Source: Pseudoduganella lutea (GTDB taxonomy: Bacteria; Pseudomonadota; Gammaproteobacteria; Burkholderiales; Burkholderiaceae_D). Taken from it: DNA of 64,000 nt. Below are positions 19,456 through 28,275 of the stretch, piece by piece. Position 1 is the first letter of the stretch. Each line of letters begins with the position of its first letter. Under the pieces are notes generated by a model. That model had not been told where the DNA came from, did not search any database, and was given only the letters and a program-made list of their open reading frames with translations. The position numbers were made by a program, and so were the translations under genes. The stretch spans positions 3,100,001 through 3,164,000 of the forward strand of contig NZ_CP035913.1 in assembly GCF_004209755.1 (NCBI RefSeq), given 5' to 3'.

Positions 19456-21702
19456 TTACAGGCTGGCGCGCAGCGACAGCGAGACGTAGCGTGGATCGCC
19501 GTAGTAGTAGCTGATGCCGGTGGGCGCGAACTTCTTGTAGTACGTCTTGTCGAACAGGTTGTCCACGTTCAGCTGCACCGAGTACCGCTCATTGAACTTG
19601 TAGCCCGCCATCGCATTGAAGATCGAGTAGCCGCCCTGGCGCGTCGTCAGGCCGCCGGCGGTCACGTAGGAACCGTCCTGCGTGCGCACGCCGCCGCCCA
19701 CCGTCAGGCCGGCCAGCGCGCCACCAAAGCGGTAGTTCGTGAACAGGTTCAGCTTGTGGCGCGGGTCGATGCTGCGCAGCGGCAGGCCGGTGTTGGCGCT
19801 GCTGGTGTCGGTGATGTACTTGGTGCGGGTGTTCGTGTAGCCCGCCTGCACCTGCCAGCCCGGCAGGATTTCGCCGGCCACTTCCAGTTCCCAGCCCTTG
19901 CTTTGCGTCTTGCCGCCAGCCACGCGGCAGAAGCCGGTGATGTAGTACGGCGTGCAGGGGTTGATCGACGTGGGATCCTCGACCGCCTTGCCTTCGTTGG
20001 TGATGTGGAAGATGCCGGCCGATGCCGTCAGCTTGCCGCCGAAGAAATCGCCCTTCACGCCCGCTTCGTAATCCTCACCGCGCACCGGCTGCAGGATATT
20101 GCCGTTGACATCCTTGACGTTCTGCGGCGTGAAGATTTCCGTATAGCTCAGGTAGGCGTTGACATTCTTGTTGAAGTCGTACACCAGGCCGGCGAACGGC
20201 GTGGCTTCGCGGTCGATCTTGTAGTTGCTTGCCGGGGTGCGCGGCACCGCGTATTCCCACCACGACAGGCGGCCGCCGACGAGCAGCGTCAGCGGATCGG
20301 TGACGGACAGCCGGGCCGTGCCGAACACGCCCTTCTGGCGCGTGAAGTTCGGGTTGCCGCCGCCGGGCGTGGCCACGTCGCGCTCGGCATACGTGGTGTA
20401 CGGGTCGAAGGTGCGGATATCCACGACCTGCGGGTACAGGTTGCCCTGGCCCCAGCTGTCGACCGCCTCGGTGCGCAGCGCTTCGCCGCCGACGATCAGC
20501 TCATGCTTGCGGCCGAACAGCGTGAACGGCCCGTTGGCCACCAGGTTCAATACCTTCTGCGTGCTTTCGGCACCCGTGTACTGCGCCGAGGCCACGCTGA
20601 ACAGGTAAGGGTTCGTGCCGGGAACGCGCGTGAAATACGACTGCTTGAAGCCGGCGTCCTTCAGCGCCAGGTGCACCCAGGCCACGCTGGCTTTCGCGGT
20701 CCAGCCATTGGCGAAGCGGTGCTCGATCTCGGCCTGGGCGATGTCGTTGTAGCGGTTCCAGCGGTTCCAGTCCACGCCCAGGTAGGTATCGCGCGGCAGG
20801 TACAGCGGCGAACCGTCGAGGTTGCCCGGCATGCCGCCCCAGGCGCCGGTAGCGTCCAGGTCCGTGTGCTGCAGGCTGGCGGTGACCGTGGTGGTCGGCG
20901 CCAGGTCGTATTCGACCACGCCGTACAGCACTTCGCGTTTTTCCTGCTTGGCTTTCTGGAAGAACTCCTTCTCGTCCGCCACCACCACCGCGCGGGCGCG
21001 CAGGGTGCCGGAGGCGTTCAACGCACCGGAAATGTCGCCTTCCACGCGATGGCGATCCCAGCGGCCGATGGTGGCCGCGCCGGACAGCTGGAACTCCCGT
21101 GTCGGGCGCTTGCGCACCATGTTCACGGTGGCCGACGGGTTGCCCGAGCCCCGCAGCATGCCCGACGCGCCGCGCAGCACTTCCACGCGGTCCAGCACGG
21201 CCGTATCCGGTTGCACGAAGTGGGAGCCGCTCTGGTTGATGGTGATGCCATCGACCTGCAGCGCATCGATCTGGTAGCCGCGCGAGTGGTACGACACGCG
21301 CTCGCTGTCGGTGTAGTCGACCGACACGCCCGGCGTGTTCTGCAGCACCTCGTGCAGGTCGAGGAAGTTGCGGTCGTCCAGCAGCTGGCGCGTGATCACG
21401 GTGACCGGCTGCGGAATGTCGCGAACGTCTTCGAAGCCCTTCATCACGCTGGCCTTGCGCGTGGCCAGCGAGCCGGTGTTTTCCGTGTTGTTGTCGGTAG
21501 TGCCGGTGACGGTCACCGTCTGCATCGTGGTGGCCGCATCCACCGCATCCGCCGCGTTTGCCGCCACGTCTTCGGCCGCGTGCAGGGCCAGCGGATAAGC
21601 CAGCGACAGGCTCGCGCACAGCATGGTCAGCCGGGTGCCGCGCCTCCCGGACTGCTGGGAGATATGGTGCGGGGCGGGACTGGCTGCGCGATCGGAAAAC
21701 AT
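19456..21702 (-). CDS. TonB-dependent siderophore receptor (FhuE/FpvA-like)
   Basis: This 748-residue outer-membrane receptor has a leader and TonB-interacting segment up to about residue 75 (MQTVTVTGT). A plug domain follows (about 90-200; VITRQLLDDRNFLDLHEVLQNTPGV, RGYQIDALQVDG, VLRGASGMLRGSGNPSATVN), then a 22-strand barrel ending in an aromatic-rich last strand. The signatures match TIGR01783 siderophore receptors such as FhuE/FpvA. The start has AGGAG at good spacing. A Fur-type operator lies about 40 bases upstream, so it is expected to be induced by iron starvation. The siderophore is unknown and no biosynthesis genes are nearby, suggesting use of foreign siderophores. Confidence 0.93.
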   Translation of the reverse strand: MFSDRAASPAPHHISQQSGRRGTRLTMLCASLSLAYPLALHAAEDVAANAADAVDAATTMQTVTVTGTTDNNTENTGSLATRKASVMKGFEDVRDIPQPVTVITRQLLDDRNFLDLHEVLQNTPGVSVDYTDSERVSYHSRGYQIDALQVDGITINQSGSHFVQPDTAVLDRVEVLRGASGMLRGSGNPSATVNMVRKRPTREFQLSGAATIGRWDRHRVEGDISGALNASGTLRARAVVVADEKEFFQKAKQEKREVLYGVVEYDLAPTTTVTASLQHTDLDATGAWGGMPGNLDGSPLYLPRDTYLGVDWNRWNRYNDIAQAEIEHRFANGWTAKASVAWVHLALKDAGFKQSYFTRVPGTNPYLFSVASAQYTGAESTQKVLNLVANGPFTLFGRKHELIVGGEALRTEAVDSWGQGNLYPQVVDIRTFDPYTTYAERDVATPGGGNPNFTRQKGVFGTARLSVTDPLTLLVGGRLSWWEYAVPRTPASNYKIDREATPFAGLVYDFNKNVNAYLSYTEIFTPQNVKDVNGNILQPVRGEDYEAGVKGDFFGGKLTASAGIFHITNEGKAVEDPTSINPCTPYYITGFCRVAGGKTQSKGWELEVAGEILPGWQVQAGYTNTRTKYITDTSSANTGLPLRSIDPRHKLNLFTNYRFGGALAGLTVGGGVRTQDGSYVTAGGLTTRQGGYSIFNAMAGYKFNERYSVQLNVDNLFDKTYYKKFAPTGISYYYGDPRYVSLSLRASL

Positions 21703-21724
21703 GGACTACTCCTGGCTGATAAAA

Positions 21725-21760
21725 GAGAATGAGAATCTAAATGAGAATCACTCTCAATAA
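21725..21760. promoter_or_regulatory. Fur box upstream of siderophore receptor
   Basis: GAGAAT hexamers are repeated (GAGAATGAGAATCTAAATGAGAAT) and end in TGAGAATCACTCTCA (21742-21756), a 7-1-7 palindrome with one mismatched pair. This is the classic arrangement of a Fur operator, and the receptor start codon lies about 40 bases away on the minus strand. Confidence 0.82.
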
Positions 21761-21964
21761 TAGCTTACAATTTGCCAGTTTGTCGATGGCCCTTTCCGGG
21801 GATTGCGTTGCGGCTAGCCATCACGAACGTGTGCGGTGTTGCAGGTTGACTCCTGCATGGCCGTTGGACTGATGCCGGGCGAACACGGATTCAACCGCTG
21901 CGCCACGCCGAATGCGTATCGGGTAACTTGCACGACTCCCGCAATCGTTGAAAGGTGGTCAAGC

Positions 21965-22927
21965 ATGAAGCAGGGCACTTTACGCGTCGTCATCACGGGC
22001 GCATCGAGCGGCATCGGTGCCGCGACGGCAGTCGCTTTCGCCAGGCAGGGCGCGCACCTGGTACTGGGTGCGCGCGGCAGGGAGGGGCTGGAGGATATCG
22101 CCAGCCGGTGCCACGAGGCGGGCGGGCAGGCAACAGTGCAGGTCGTCGACGTGACCGATACGGCCGCGGTGACGGCCTTCGCGGCCGATGCGCGGGCCGC
22201 GCTGGGCGGCATCGATCTGTGGTTCAGCGATGTCGGCATCGGCGTGGTCGGCAAGTATCTTGATGTGCCGATGGCCGATCACCGGCAGGTGGTCGACACG
22301 AACCTCGTCAGCCACATGAACGAGGCGCACGCCGTGCTGCCGGTATTCGTGGCGCAGGGCCACGGCATCTGGGTCAACATGATCTCGCTGGGCGGCTATA
22401 TCACGTCGCCCTATGCGGCAGCCTATTCCGCCAGCAAGTTCGGGCTGCGCGGCTTCAGCGCGGCACTGCGCGGCGAGATGCACGACCATCCACAGATCCA
22501 CATCTGCGACGTCTATCCCACCTTTGTCGATACCCCGGCGGTCTACCATGCCGGGAATTACACGGGAGCGAAGCTGACGTATCCACCCGGTGCGCTGGCA
22601 CCCGAGAAGGTGGCGGACGCCGTGGTGAAACTGGCACGCCACCCACGCCCCAGCACGGTGATCGGCATGCCCGGACCCCTGCTGAAGCTCGGCGAGTTCG
22701 CCAATCCGCTCGCCGCGATGCTGATGAACCGCTTCATGGACAAGTGGTCGAAACGCGCGGAACCGGTGCGCGACACCACCGGCACGATGTACGCGCCGCC
22801 GGCCGGCGCCAGCGGCATCGATGGCGGCCAGCGCCGGCCCGACGGGCAGCGCAATACGGCACTGGTGGTGGGCGCCGCGGTGGTCGGCCTGGCGATCGGC
22901 GCGCGGCTGGTGAGCCGCCGCTCCTGA
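21965..22927 (+). CDS. SDR-family oxidoreductase with C-terminal hydrophobic tail
   Basis: This 320-residue protein has TGASSGIG near its start and the YSASK active-site motif preceded by MISLGGYI. Where most classical SDRs have NNAG it has SDVGIGVVG, so the structural Asn is replaced. The C-terminus carries a Gly/Ala-rich hydrophobic helix (about residues 297-315) ending in RLVSRRS, suggesting membrane attachment. The start at 21965 (MKQGTLRVVITGASSG) is preferred over 21836, which adds a non-homologous extension. It is followed after 17 bases by a GFA-family gene. The substrate is unknown. Confidence 0.85.
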   Translation: MKQGTLRVVITGASSGIGAATAVAFARQGAHLVLGARGREGLEDIASRCHEAGGQATVQVVDVTDTAAVTAFAADARAALGGIDLWFSDVGIGVVGKYLDVPMADHRQVVDTNLVSHMNEAHAVLPVFVAQGHGIWVNMISLGGYITSPYAAAYSASKFGLRGFSAALRGEMHDHPQIHICDVYPTFVDTPAVYHAGNYTGAKLTYPPGALAPEKVADAVVKLARHPRPSTVIGMPGPLLKLGEFANPLAAMLMNRFMDKWSKRAEPVRDTTGTMYAPPAGASGIDGGQRRPDGQRNTALVVGAAVVGLAIGARLVSRRS

Positions 22928-22944
22928 GCCCGGAATCGCGCGAC

Positions 22945-23337
22945 ATGGATCAGGTCACCGGTGGCTGCCTGTGCGGCAATGTGCGCATCGTGGCGGCAGG
23001 CGCGCCCCGTCGCGTGGGCGTCTGCCACTGCCTCGACTGCCGCAAGCACCATGGCGCGCTGTTCCATGCCTCGGCGATCTTTTCCGAGGCGGCGGTGACG
23101 ATCGAGGGCGAGACCGGGGACTACGCGGGCAGGTTCTTCTGCCCGCGTTGCGGGTCATCCGTCTTTTCGCGCAGTGCCGATGAAATCGAAGTGCACCTCG
23201 GCGCGCTGGATGCGCCCGGCCAGTTCGAGCCGACCTACGAACTGTGGACGATCCGCCGCGAGCCCTGGCTGCCGCCGTTTCGTATGGCGCGGCACTACGT
23301 TCGCGACCGCGATGACAGCGGCCGCTCGGAAGACTGA
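22945..23337 (+). CDS. GFA-family (Mss4-like) zinc protein
   Basis: This 130-residue protein of the glutathione-dependent formaldehyde-activating (GFA) family shows all zinc-binding cysteine groups: GCLCGNV near the start, CHCLDCRKHHGALFHA in the middle, and FCPRCGSSVF. The name is historic; most members have no proven activity, and some may bind a thiol adduct. It starts 17 bases after the SDR stop codon, so both are likely co-transcribed, perhaps in an aldehyde-related function. This link is inference. Confidence 0.87.
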   Translation: MDQVTGGCLCGNVRIVAAGAPRRVGVCHCLDCRKHHGALFHASAIFSEAAVTIEGETGDYAGRFFCPRCGSSVFSRSADEIEVHLGALDAPGQFEPTYELWTIRREPWLPPFRMARHYVRDRDDSGRSED

Positions 23338-23369
23338 CTTGCCCGTGCTGCGAGGACCATCGCTGGCGC

Positions 23370-24050
23370 TCAAAAACCCATCTTGAGGTTGGCGCGCACG
23401 CCGGTGGAGTTGCTGTCCTTGCCCCATTTTTTCGCCGAGTCGCCATGGCGGCCGTACTGCGCGTCGATCGTCGTTTTTTCGTCGAGCTGGTATTGCGCGC
23501 CCGCGCCGACGTAGAGACCCGTATCCATTTCCTTTTCGCGAACCGGCTTGCCCGTTTCGCGCGCGATGCGCCGCGCCACGCTTGTCGGTACCGTCATCAC
23601 GCTGTGGGCCTTGCCCACCTTGCCGAAGGCAACCAGCTTGTCGGTCAGCGGCAGCGAGTATTTCGCGGCCAGGTGGCTGCTGAAGTTGTTGATGTTCAGG
23701 CTGCCCAGCGGATTTTCCGGCTCCCACGGATCGATGCGGCGAAAGCCGCGGTCCATCAGGTAGACGTAACCCGCCTCGATGGCGAAGTTCGGCGTCAGCT
23801 GGTAGCCGCCAACGAGCCTCGGATTGCGCTTGAATAGCCCCTTGAACGCCTTGTCGTTGGACATGGCCCCTTCGTCCCGCCCGTAGGCGCGGGGGTAGGG
23901 CTGGTAAGCCTTGTCGAACGATTCCTGCATGGCCGATCGCTGCGTGGCATACAGGTTCGCCTGTTCCGGCGAAAGCGGCTCCATGAGCTGGGCGTGCGCG
24001 GAACCCGCGAAGAGGATTGCTGCTGCATGAACCAGCCAATGCGATTTCAT
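23370..24050 (-). CDS. Outer-membrane beta-barrel protein
   Basis: This 226-residue protein has a signal peptide (ending AGSAHAQ) and a C-terminal phenylalanine (ANLKMGF) typical of barrel proteins read by the BAM complex. Alternating hydrophobic strands (RLVGGYQLTPNFAIEAGYVYL, HLAAKYSLPLTDKLVAFGKVG, GLYVGAGAQYQLDEKTTIDAQYG) indicate an OmpA/OmpW-like eight-stranded barrel. The N-terminal mature part (about 22-75) is not barrel-like. The function is unknown. It is convergent with the GFA gene, and its start has no striking ribosome site. Confidence 0.72.
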   Translation of the reverse strand: MKSHWLVHAAAILFAGSAHAQLMEPLSPEQANLYATQRSAMQESFDKAYQPYPRAYGRDEGAMSNDKAFKGLFKRNPRLVGGYQLTPNFAIEAGYVYLMDRGFRRIDPWEPENPLGSLNINNFSSHLAAKYSLPLTDKLVAFGKVGKAHSVMTVPTSVARRIARETGKPVREKEMDTGLYVGAGAQYQLDEKTTIDAQYGRHGDSAKKWGKDSNSTGVRANLKMGF

Positions 24051-24211
24051 CGTGCCTCCGTGTCGTGGTGATCGTCAGGCGGCAATGCTGGCACGGACTT
24101 GTTTTAAATACAAGGCCTGTGACAAGTCGTCACACACGCCATGCCGGGCGTGAAAGGTGTTCAGCGAAAAGGAACTGGCAGCCGGCCGACGTAGCACAGG
24201 GCCTGCGCCCG

Positions 24212-24508
24212 TCACGACGCCGCCCTCAGCCAGTCCCGCCCCTTTTCGTCCAGCGCCGCATCGATGACCTCGGGCGGCAGGCTGTACACGGTGGCCCAGG
24301 TGGCGCGGCCATCGGCGGCGTTGGACGGGAAACTCGTCGTTTCGATCGGCCAGTGGTACTTGCGTTTCAGCGCGCGGACGATGGCGGCAAGCGTGACGCG
24401 GCCGCGCAGCGGCTCGGCGCCCGCCTGGTCGGTGTTCGACAGCAGCACGGCAAGGACGGCGCCACGGGCAGTGCGCGGGCCGGGGAAGATCGGGGTTTTG
24501 CGGGGCAT
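24212..24508 (-). CDS. Hypothetical small protein, possibly winged-helix
   Basis: A 98-residue protein of unknown function. The middle (RVTLAAIVRALKRKYHWPIE) reads like a helix-turn-helix, and the end VYSLPPEVIDAALDEKG fits a following winged strand and helix. The sequence is rich in Arg/Ala but has normal codon usage for this genome. It is divergent from the XRE-cupin regulator with only 58 bases between the two starts, which is the main support for a real gene. DNA binding is inference. Confidence 0.5.
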   Translation of the reverse strand: MPRKTPIFPGPRTARGAVLAVLLSNTDQAGAEPLRGRVTLAAIVRALKRKYHWPIETTSFPSNAADGRATWATVYSLPPEVIDAALDEKGRDWLRAAS

Positions 24509-24566
24509 GGCCCCATTTTAGCGGCAGGAACGGCAAGGCGGCGGCACGGCTGTATACTCGCGCCCC

Positions 24567-25148
24567 ATGGACATCAATCAAATCATCGCCCATCGCCTGC
24601 GCGAACTGCGTAACGCCCGCGGCATGACCCTCGCGGTGCTGGCCGAACACAGCGGCGTGAGCAAGTCGAACATCTCGCTGATCGAGCGCGGTGAAAGCAG
24701 TGCCACCGCGACGGTGCTCGACAAGCTGGCCGCGGCGCTCGGCGTGCCGGTGGCGTCGCTGTTCGAAAAGCCCGTCGACGCCACGTCACCGATCGCGCGC
24801 GCCGGCGAGCAACCCGTGTGGACCGATCCTGGTTCGGGCTATGTGCGCCGCACGCTGTCGCCCACGGTGCCTTCGCTGATGCAGCTGGTCGAGATCACGT
24901 TCCCGGCGGGTGCCCGCGTGGCCTATGAAACCTCGTCGCAGGACATCGACCGCCAGCTGTGGATGATCGAAGGGCAGATGGAGATCACTGTCGGCGACAG
25001 CCGCTGGGAACTGGTCGCGGGCGACTGCCTCGTCATGCGCCTCGACGAGCCGAGCACCTACCACAACCCCGGCACGGTTCCCGCGCGCTACCTGATCGCC
25101 CAGGTCATGCAGGCGCCCATCGTGCCCCGGACCGTCGTCGAGCGTTAA
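24567..25148 (+). CDS. XRE-family regulator with cupin sensor domain
   Basis: This 193-residue regulator has an N-terminal XRE helix-turn-helix (about residues 8-62; LRELRNARGMTLAVLAEHSG, then SNISLIERGESSATATVLDKLA) and a C-terminal cupin barrel (about 100-185; AGARVAYE, QLWMIEGQMEI, AGDCLVMRLDEPSTYHNPG). Such XRE-cupin proteins often control amino-acid, amine or sulfur metabolism, with the cupin sensing a small ligand. Its stop codon overlaps by four bases with the stop of the convergent class V aminotransferase, which is a likely target. Confidence 0.88.
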   Translation: MDINQIIAHRLRELRNARGMTLAVLAEHSGVSKSNISLIERGESSATATVLDKLAAALGVPVASLFEKPVDATSPIARAGEQPVWTDPGSGYVRRTLSPTVPSLMQLVEITFPAGARVAYETSSQDIDRQLWMIEGQMEITVGDSRWELVAGDCLVMRLDEPSTYHNPGTVPARYLIAQVMQAPIVPRTVVER

Positions 25149-26320
25149 CCTGCCAGTGCGCGGATCGCCGCCACCAGCGCATCGAGATCCGCGAGCGACG
25201 TGTAGAGGTGCGGCGTGACCCGCACGCATTCCTCGTCACCAATGCCGCGCACCACGGTGAAGATGCGGTGTTCTTCCATCAGCCGTTCTGCCACGGTGCG
25301 CGCGGCCATGCCGCCGATGCCGAATGACGCCAGCGCGCCGTGGCGGCGCGGGTCGGTCGGCGTGAACAGCCGCACGCCGAGCACGCCGCGCACCCGCGCC
25401 ATCCAGTAGCCGGCGAGGTAACGCAGCCGCGCTTCCTTGTTGCGCGTGCCGATCGATGCGTGGAAATGTAACGCGTCCTCGATTGCCAGGATCGGCGCGG
25501 GCGGTACCGCGCTGAAGTGTCCAAGTTTCACGATGTCGCCGGGCGCATGCCCCACGTCGCCGAACAGCGGCGCGATATCGGCAATGCGCTCCCGGGCGAT
25601 GTACAGCAGGCCCGTGCCGAGTGGCGCACCCACCCATTTGTGCAGGTTGAACGCGGCAAACTGCGCACCCAGCGCGGGCACCATGTAGTCGATATGGGCC
25701 AGCGAATGCGCCCCGTCGACGATGACGTCGATGCCGCGCCGGCGTGCCATCGCCGCGATCTTCGCCACCGGCATGACCTGCCCGGTGCGGTGCACGACAT
25801 GCGTGACGTGCAGGAGCCGCGTGCGCGCCGTGATCGCGGCCTCGTACAGCGCCACGATTTCCTCGTCGCTGCCCGGATCGAGCGGCACGTCCACCGTTAC
25901 CAGCGCCAGTGCCTCGCGCGCGGCCACCATGCCGAAGGTATCGATGGCGCTGTCGTAATCGTGCCGCGCCAGCAGCACCCCGTCACCCGCGACGAACGGG
26001 TAGCCCTGGATCAGGATGTTCAGCGATTCCATCGCATTGCGGGTGAGGAGCAGTTCGTCGCGGCCGGCACCCGTAAAAGCGGCCAGCGCCGCCATCACCC
26101 GTTCCAGCCGCTCGGGAAATCGCACGCGAAGGAAGTACGAATTTTCCCGGTCCACCTGTTCCTGGTGGCGGCGCAGCGCCTCCCGCACGGGAATGGCCGG
26201 CATGCCGAAATAGCCGTTCTCCAGATTGATGAAATCGGGCGACGGTGCGTACTGGTGCCGGACGGTGTCCCAGTAGTGTTCGTCATCCGGCGCGACCGGC
26301 AGTGGGCTTGGGTAGGGCAA
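25145..26320 (-). CDS. Class V aminotransferase-fold PLP enzyme (isopenicillin N epimerase-like)
   Basis: This 391-residue PLP enzyme has the cofactor lysine in NLHKWVGAPLG and the Asp/His of the cofactor site in VDGAHSLAHID. The start is taken as TTG at 26320 because AAGGAG lies exactly six bases before it and the protein then starts LPYPSPLPVAPDD. Another in-frame TTG at 26371 would put the coding region into a 12-bp palindrome and lacks a ribosome site. The family includes isopenicillin N epimerases, cysteine desulfurase-like enzymes and ergothioneine lyase EgtE; the reaction is not predictable here. It is convergent with an XRE-cupin regulator and divergent from a small peptide gene. Confidence 0.83.
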   Translation of the reverse strand: MPYPSPLPVAPDDEHYWDTVRHQYAPSPDFINLENGYFGMPAIPVREALRRHQEQVDRENSYFLRVRFPERLERVMAALAAFTGAGRDELLLTRNAMESLNILIQGYPFVAGDGVLLARHDYDSAIDTFGMVAAREALALVTVDVPLDPGSDEEIVALYEAAITARTRLLHVTHVVHRTGQVMPVAKIAAMARRRGIDVIVDGAHSLAHIDYMVPALGAQFAAFNLHKWVGAPLGTGLLYIARERIADIAPLFGDVGHAPGDIVKLGHFSAVPPAPILAIEDALHFHASIGTRNKEARLRYLAGYWMARVRGVLGVRLFTPTDPRRHGALASFGIGGMAARTVAERLMEEHRIFTVVRGIGDEECVRVTPHLYTSLADLDALVAAIRALAG

Positions 26321-26357
26321 GACAGGCTCCTTGGGTAGGAATACAACAGCGCGCGAA

Positions 26358-26397
26358 AATCCAGTATACAAGATTATCTCGTCCGGTATACTGGATT
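26358..26397. promoter_or_regulatory. Perfect 12-bp inverted repeat between divergent genes
   Basis: AATCCAGTATAC (26358-26369) and GTATACTGGATT (26386-26397) are exact complements with a 16-base spacer. Each arm contains TATACT, close to a -10 box, pointing outward, and the self-palindromic GTATAC core used by several GntR-type and other regulators. It sits between the PLP enzyme (minus) and the 63-residue peptide gene (plus), so it probably contains both promoters and an operator. Confidence 0.65.
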
Positions 26398-26445
26398 AGA
26401 CAGTTAGCGAACAGTCAAGTTCGCGAACATCACAGGGAGGACAAG

Positions 26446-26637
26446 ATGAAGAATAACGCCCTTACGCAGCAGGAAAGTGCTGAGGAAGCCGTTGCACCGA
26501 CGTGGGAAGCAAGCAGCACCGCCCTGCGCGACAAGCCTTTGGCAGACGTTCCGGAACCTGATTCGCCGGCCGCCGAACCGAAGCGCACCGTGGTGCGCGA
26601 GCTGCACAGGATGTTCGCGCTGATCGCCATCCGCTGA
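26446..26637 (+). CDS. Small protein of unknown function (63 residues)
   Basis: The peptide starts MKNNALTQQESAEEAV after a near-perfect Shine-Dalgarno (AGGGAGG, seven bases upstream). It is acidic and Pro/Ala-rich in the first 45 residues, then ends in a basic-amphipathic stretch (KRTVVRELHRMFALIAIR). It has no Cys, no signal peptide and no clear membrane helix. Codon usage in the second half matches the genome. It is divergent from the class V PLP enzyme with a strong palindrome between them. I recognise no family; a protein-protein adaptor or regulator peptide is possible. Confidence 0.6.
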   Translation: MKNNALTQQESAEEAVAPTWEASSTALRDKPLADVPEPDSPAAEPKRTVVRELHRMFALIAIR

Positions 26638-26661
26638 GCCGGCGCGGCCCTGGCCTGCCGC

Positions 26662-28242
26662 TCAGCGGTCCGCCGCGGTTCCGGGCAGGATGTCGCGCAG
26701 GATGGCCAGCTCGACGGGCTTGGTCATGTGGTGGTCGAAGCCCGCTTCCAGCGCCCGCTCGCGGTCTTTCTGCTGGCCCCAGCCGGTGGTGGCGACCAGC
26801 TTCATCGCGGTGCCGCCGGGCAGCTGGCGCAGCAGGCGTGCCAGTTCGTAGCCGTTCATGTCGGGCAGGCCGATGTCGAGCAGCGCCGCCTCGGGCCGGA
26901 ATGCGGCAGCGATCTCGAGGGCCGCGCCGGCCGTGTGCACGGTGCGCGTTTCATAGCCCGATACCTGCAGTGCCATCGCCAGCGTTTCCGCCGCATCGCG
27001 GTTGTCGTCCACGATCAGCACGCGCACCGCGTCCGTTGCCGCAGAGCGAGCCTGGCGGGTGGCCGGTTCGGCCGCGGGACAGGCCGCGCCGGCGGCCAGC
27101 GGCAGGCGCACCGTGAATTCGCTGCCCTGGCTGGCCCCGGCGCTGGCCGCGTCCACCGTGCCGCCGTGCAGCGCGACGATGCCGCGCACCAGCGCGAGGC
27201 CGATGCCGAGGCCACCTTTCGACCGTTCCAGCGCCGGTTCGAGCTGCGAGAACATGTCGAACACCGTGGGCAGCGCGGCGGCGGGAATGCCGATACCGTT
27301 GTCGCGCACGCGGATCTCGGCGATGCCGGGCAGGCAGGCGAGGTGCAGTTCGATGGCGCCGCCGTCGGGCGTGTATTTGGCCGCGTTGGTGAGCAGGTTG
27401 ATGACCACCTGGGCCAGGCGCGTCGCGTCACCGTTCACCAGCACCGGCGGCTCGGCGGCAAAGACTTGCAGCGTGTGCCGCGCCGCCGTCATCAGCGGGA
27501 CCAGGTCCTGCGCGGCGCCACGCACCAGCGCGGCCAGTTCGACCGGTGCGCGGCTCAACTGCATGCGGCCCTGCGTGATGCGCGACACTTCCATCAGGTC
27601 GTCGACCAGCCGGGTGAGGTGGCGCAGCTGCCGGTCGAATGCCCCCAGTAGGCGCGGGTCGGCATCGGCGCCCAGCTTGAACTTCAGCACGTCCAGCGCG
27701 CTGCGCATCGGTGCCAGCGGATTGCGCAGCTCGTGCGACAGCGTGGCCAGGAATTCATCCTTGCGCCGGTCGGCCGCCGACAGTTGTTCGTTGGCCGCCT
27801 GCAGCCGGGCTTCGGCCTCGCGGCGTGCTTCCAGCGCCGCCTCGGCCGCCTTTCGGGCAGCCAGCAATTCGCGCTCGTAGGCATGGCGGTCGGCAACCTT
27901 GAACAGGGCCCAGTGATCGAAGACGCCATCGCCATCGCTGCGGCGCGCGATGTTGATCAGCACGGGCAAGCGCTCCTTGCGGCGGTTGACCAGCGCGACC
28001 TGGATTTCCGCCACCGATCCCTGTGCTTCGAGGATCGGCTGGCAATGCGTGTGGTAGAACAGGCGGGCGCCCACCGGCAGCAGGTCGCGCATGCGCCGCT
28101 GGCCGACCAGTTCTTCCTCCGCATAGCCCAGCCACGCGCAGGCGGTGGCATTTACCTTCGCGATCAGGCCGTCCGTGCCGGTGACCACCAGCGCGCAGGC
28201 GGCGTGGTCGAACAGGGTATCGCCTGGCGGAACGTGGGCCAC
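26662..28242 (-). CDS. PAS-domain hybrid sensor histidine kinase/response regulator
   Basis: This 526-residue cytoplasmic kinase has a PAS domain (about 1-120; VNATACAWLGYAEEELVGQ), a coiled coil (about 122-160), HisKA with phosphorylated His170 (FLATLSHELRNPLAP), an HATPase domain (NLLTNAAKYTPDGG, DNGIGIP, GGLGIGLALVRG) and a C-terminal receiver (VLIVDDN, phospho-acceptor in LLDIGLPDMNG, Lys in MTKPVE). No membrane segment is seen, so it senses a cytoplasmic signal. It starts with GTG 33 bases after the RsbQ-like hydrolase gene, with no ribosome site of its own, suggesting translational coupling. The output target is unknown. Confidence 0.9.
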   Translation of the reverse strand: MAHVPPGDTLFDHAACALVVTGTDGLIAKVNATACAWLGYAEEELVGQRRMRDLLPVGARLFYHTHCQPILEAQGSVAEIQVALVNRRKERLPVLINIARRSDGDGVFDHWALFKVADRHAYERELLAARKAAEAALEARREAEARLQAANEQLSAADRRKDEFLATLSHELRNPLAPMRSALDVLKFKLGADADPRLLGAFDRQLRHLTRLVDDLMEVSRITQGRMQLSRAPVELAALVRGAAQDLVPLMTAARHTLQVFAAEPPVLVNGDATRLAQVVINLLTNAAKYTPDGGAIELHLACLPGIAEIRVRDNGIGIPAAALPTVFDMFSQLEPALERSKGGLGIGLALVRGIVALHGGTVDAASAGASQGSEFTVRLPLAAGAACPAAEPATRQARSAATDAVRVLIVDDNRDAAETLAMALQVSGYETRTVHTAGAALEIAAAFRPEAALLDIGLPDMNGYELARLLRQLPGGTAMKLVATTGWGQQKDRERALEAGFDHHMTKPVELAILRDILPGTAADR

Positions 28243-28275
28243 GTGGGAAGGGTTACGCAGTAAGGGTTACGCGAA

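Noticed and set aside
26321..26371. Upstream TTG start of the class V PLP enzyme
   Set aside because: It would translate through the 12-bp inverted repeat and has no Shine-Dalgarno, unlike the TTG at 26320.
26446..26637. Precursor peptide of a RiPP cluster with the PLP enzyme
   Set aside because: The peptide has no Cys or Ser/Thr-rich core, and no modification, protease or export genes lie beside it.
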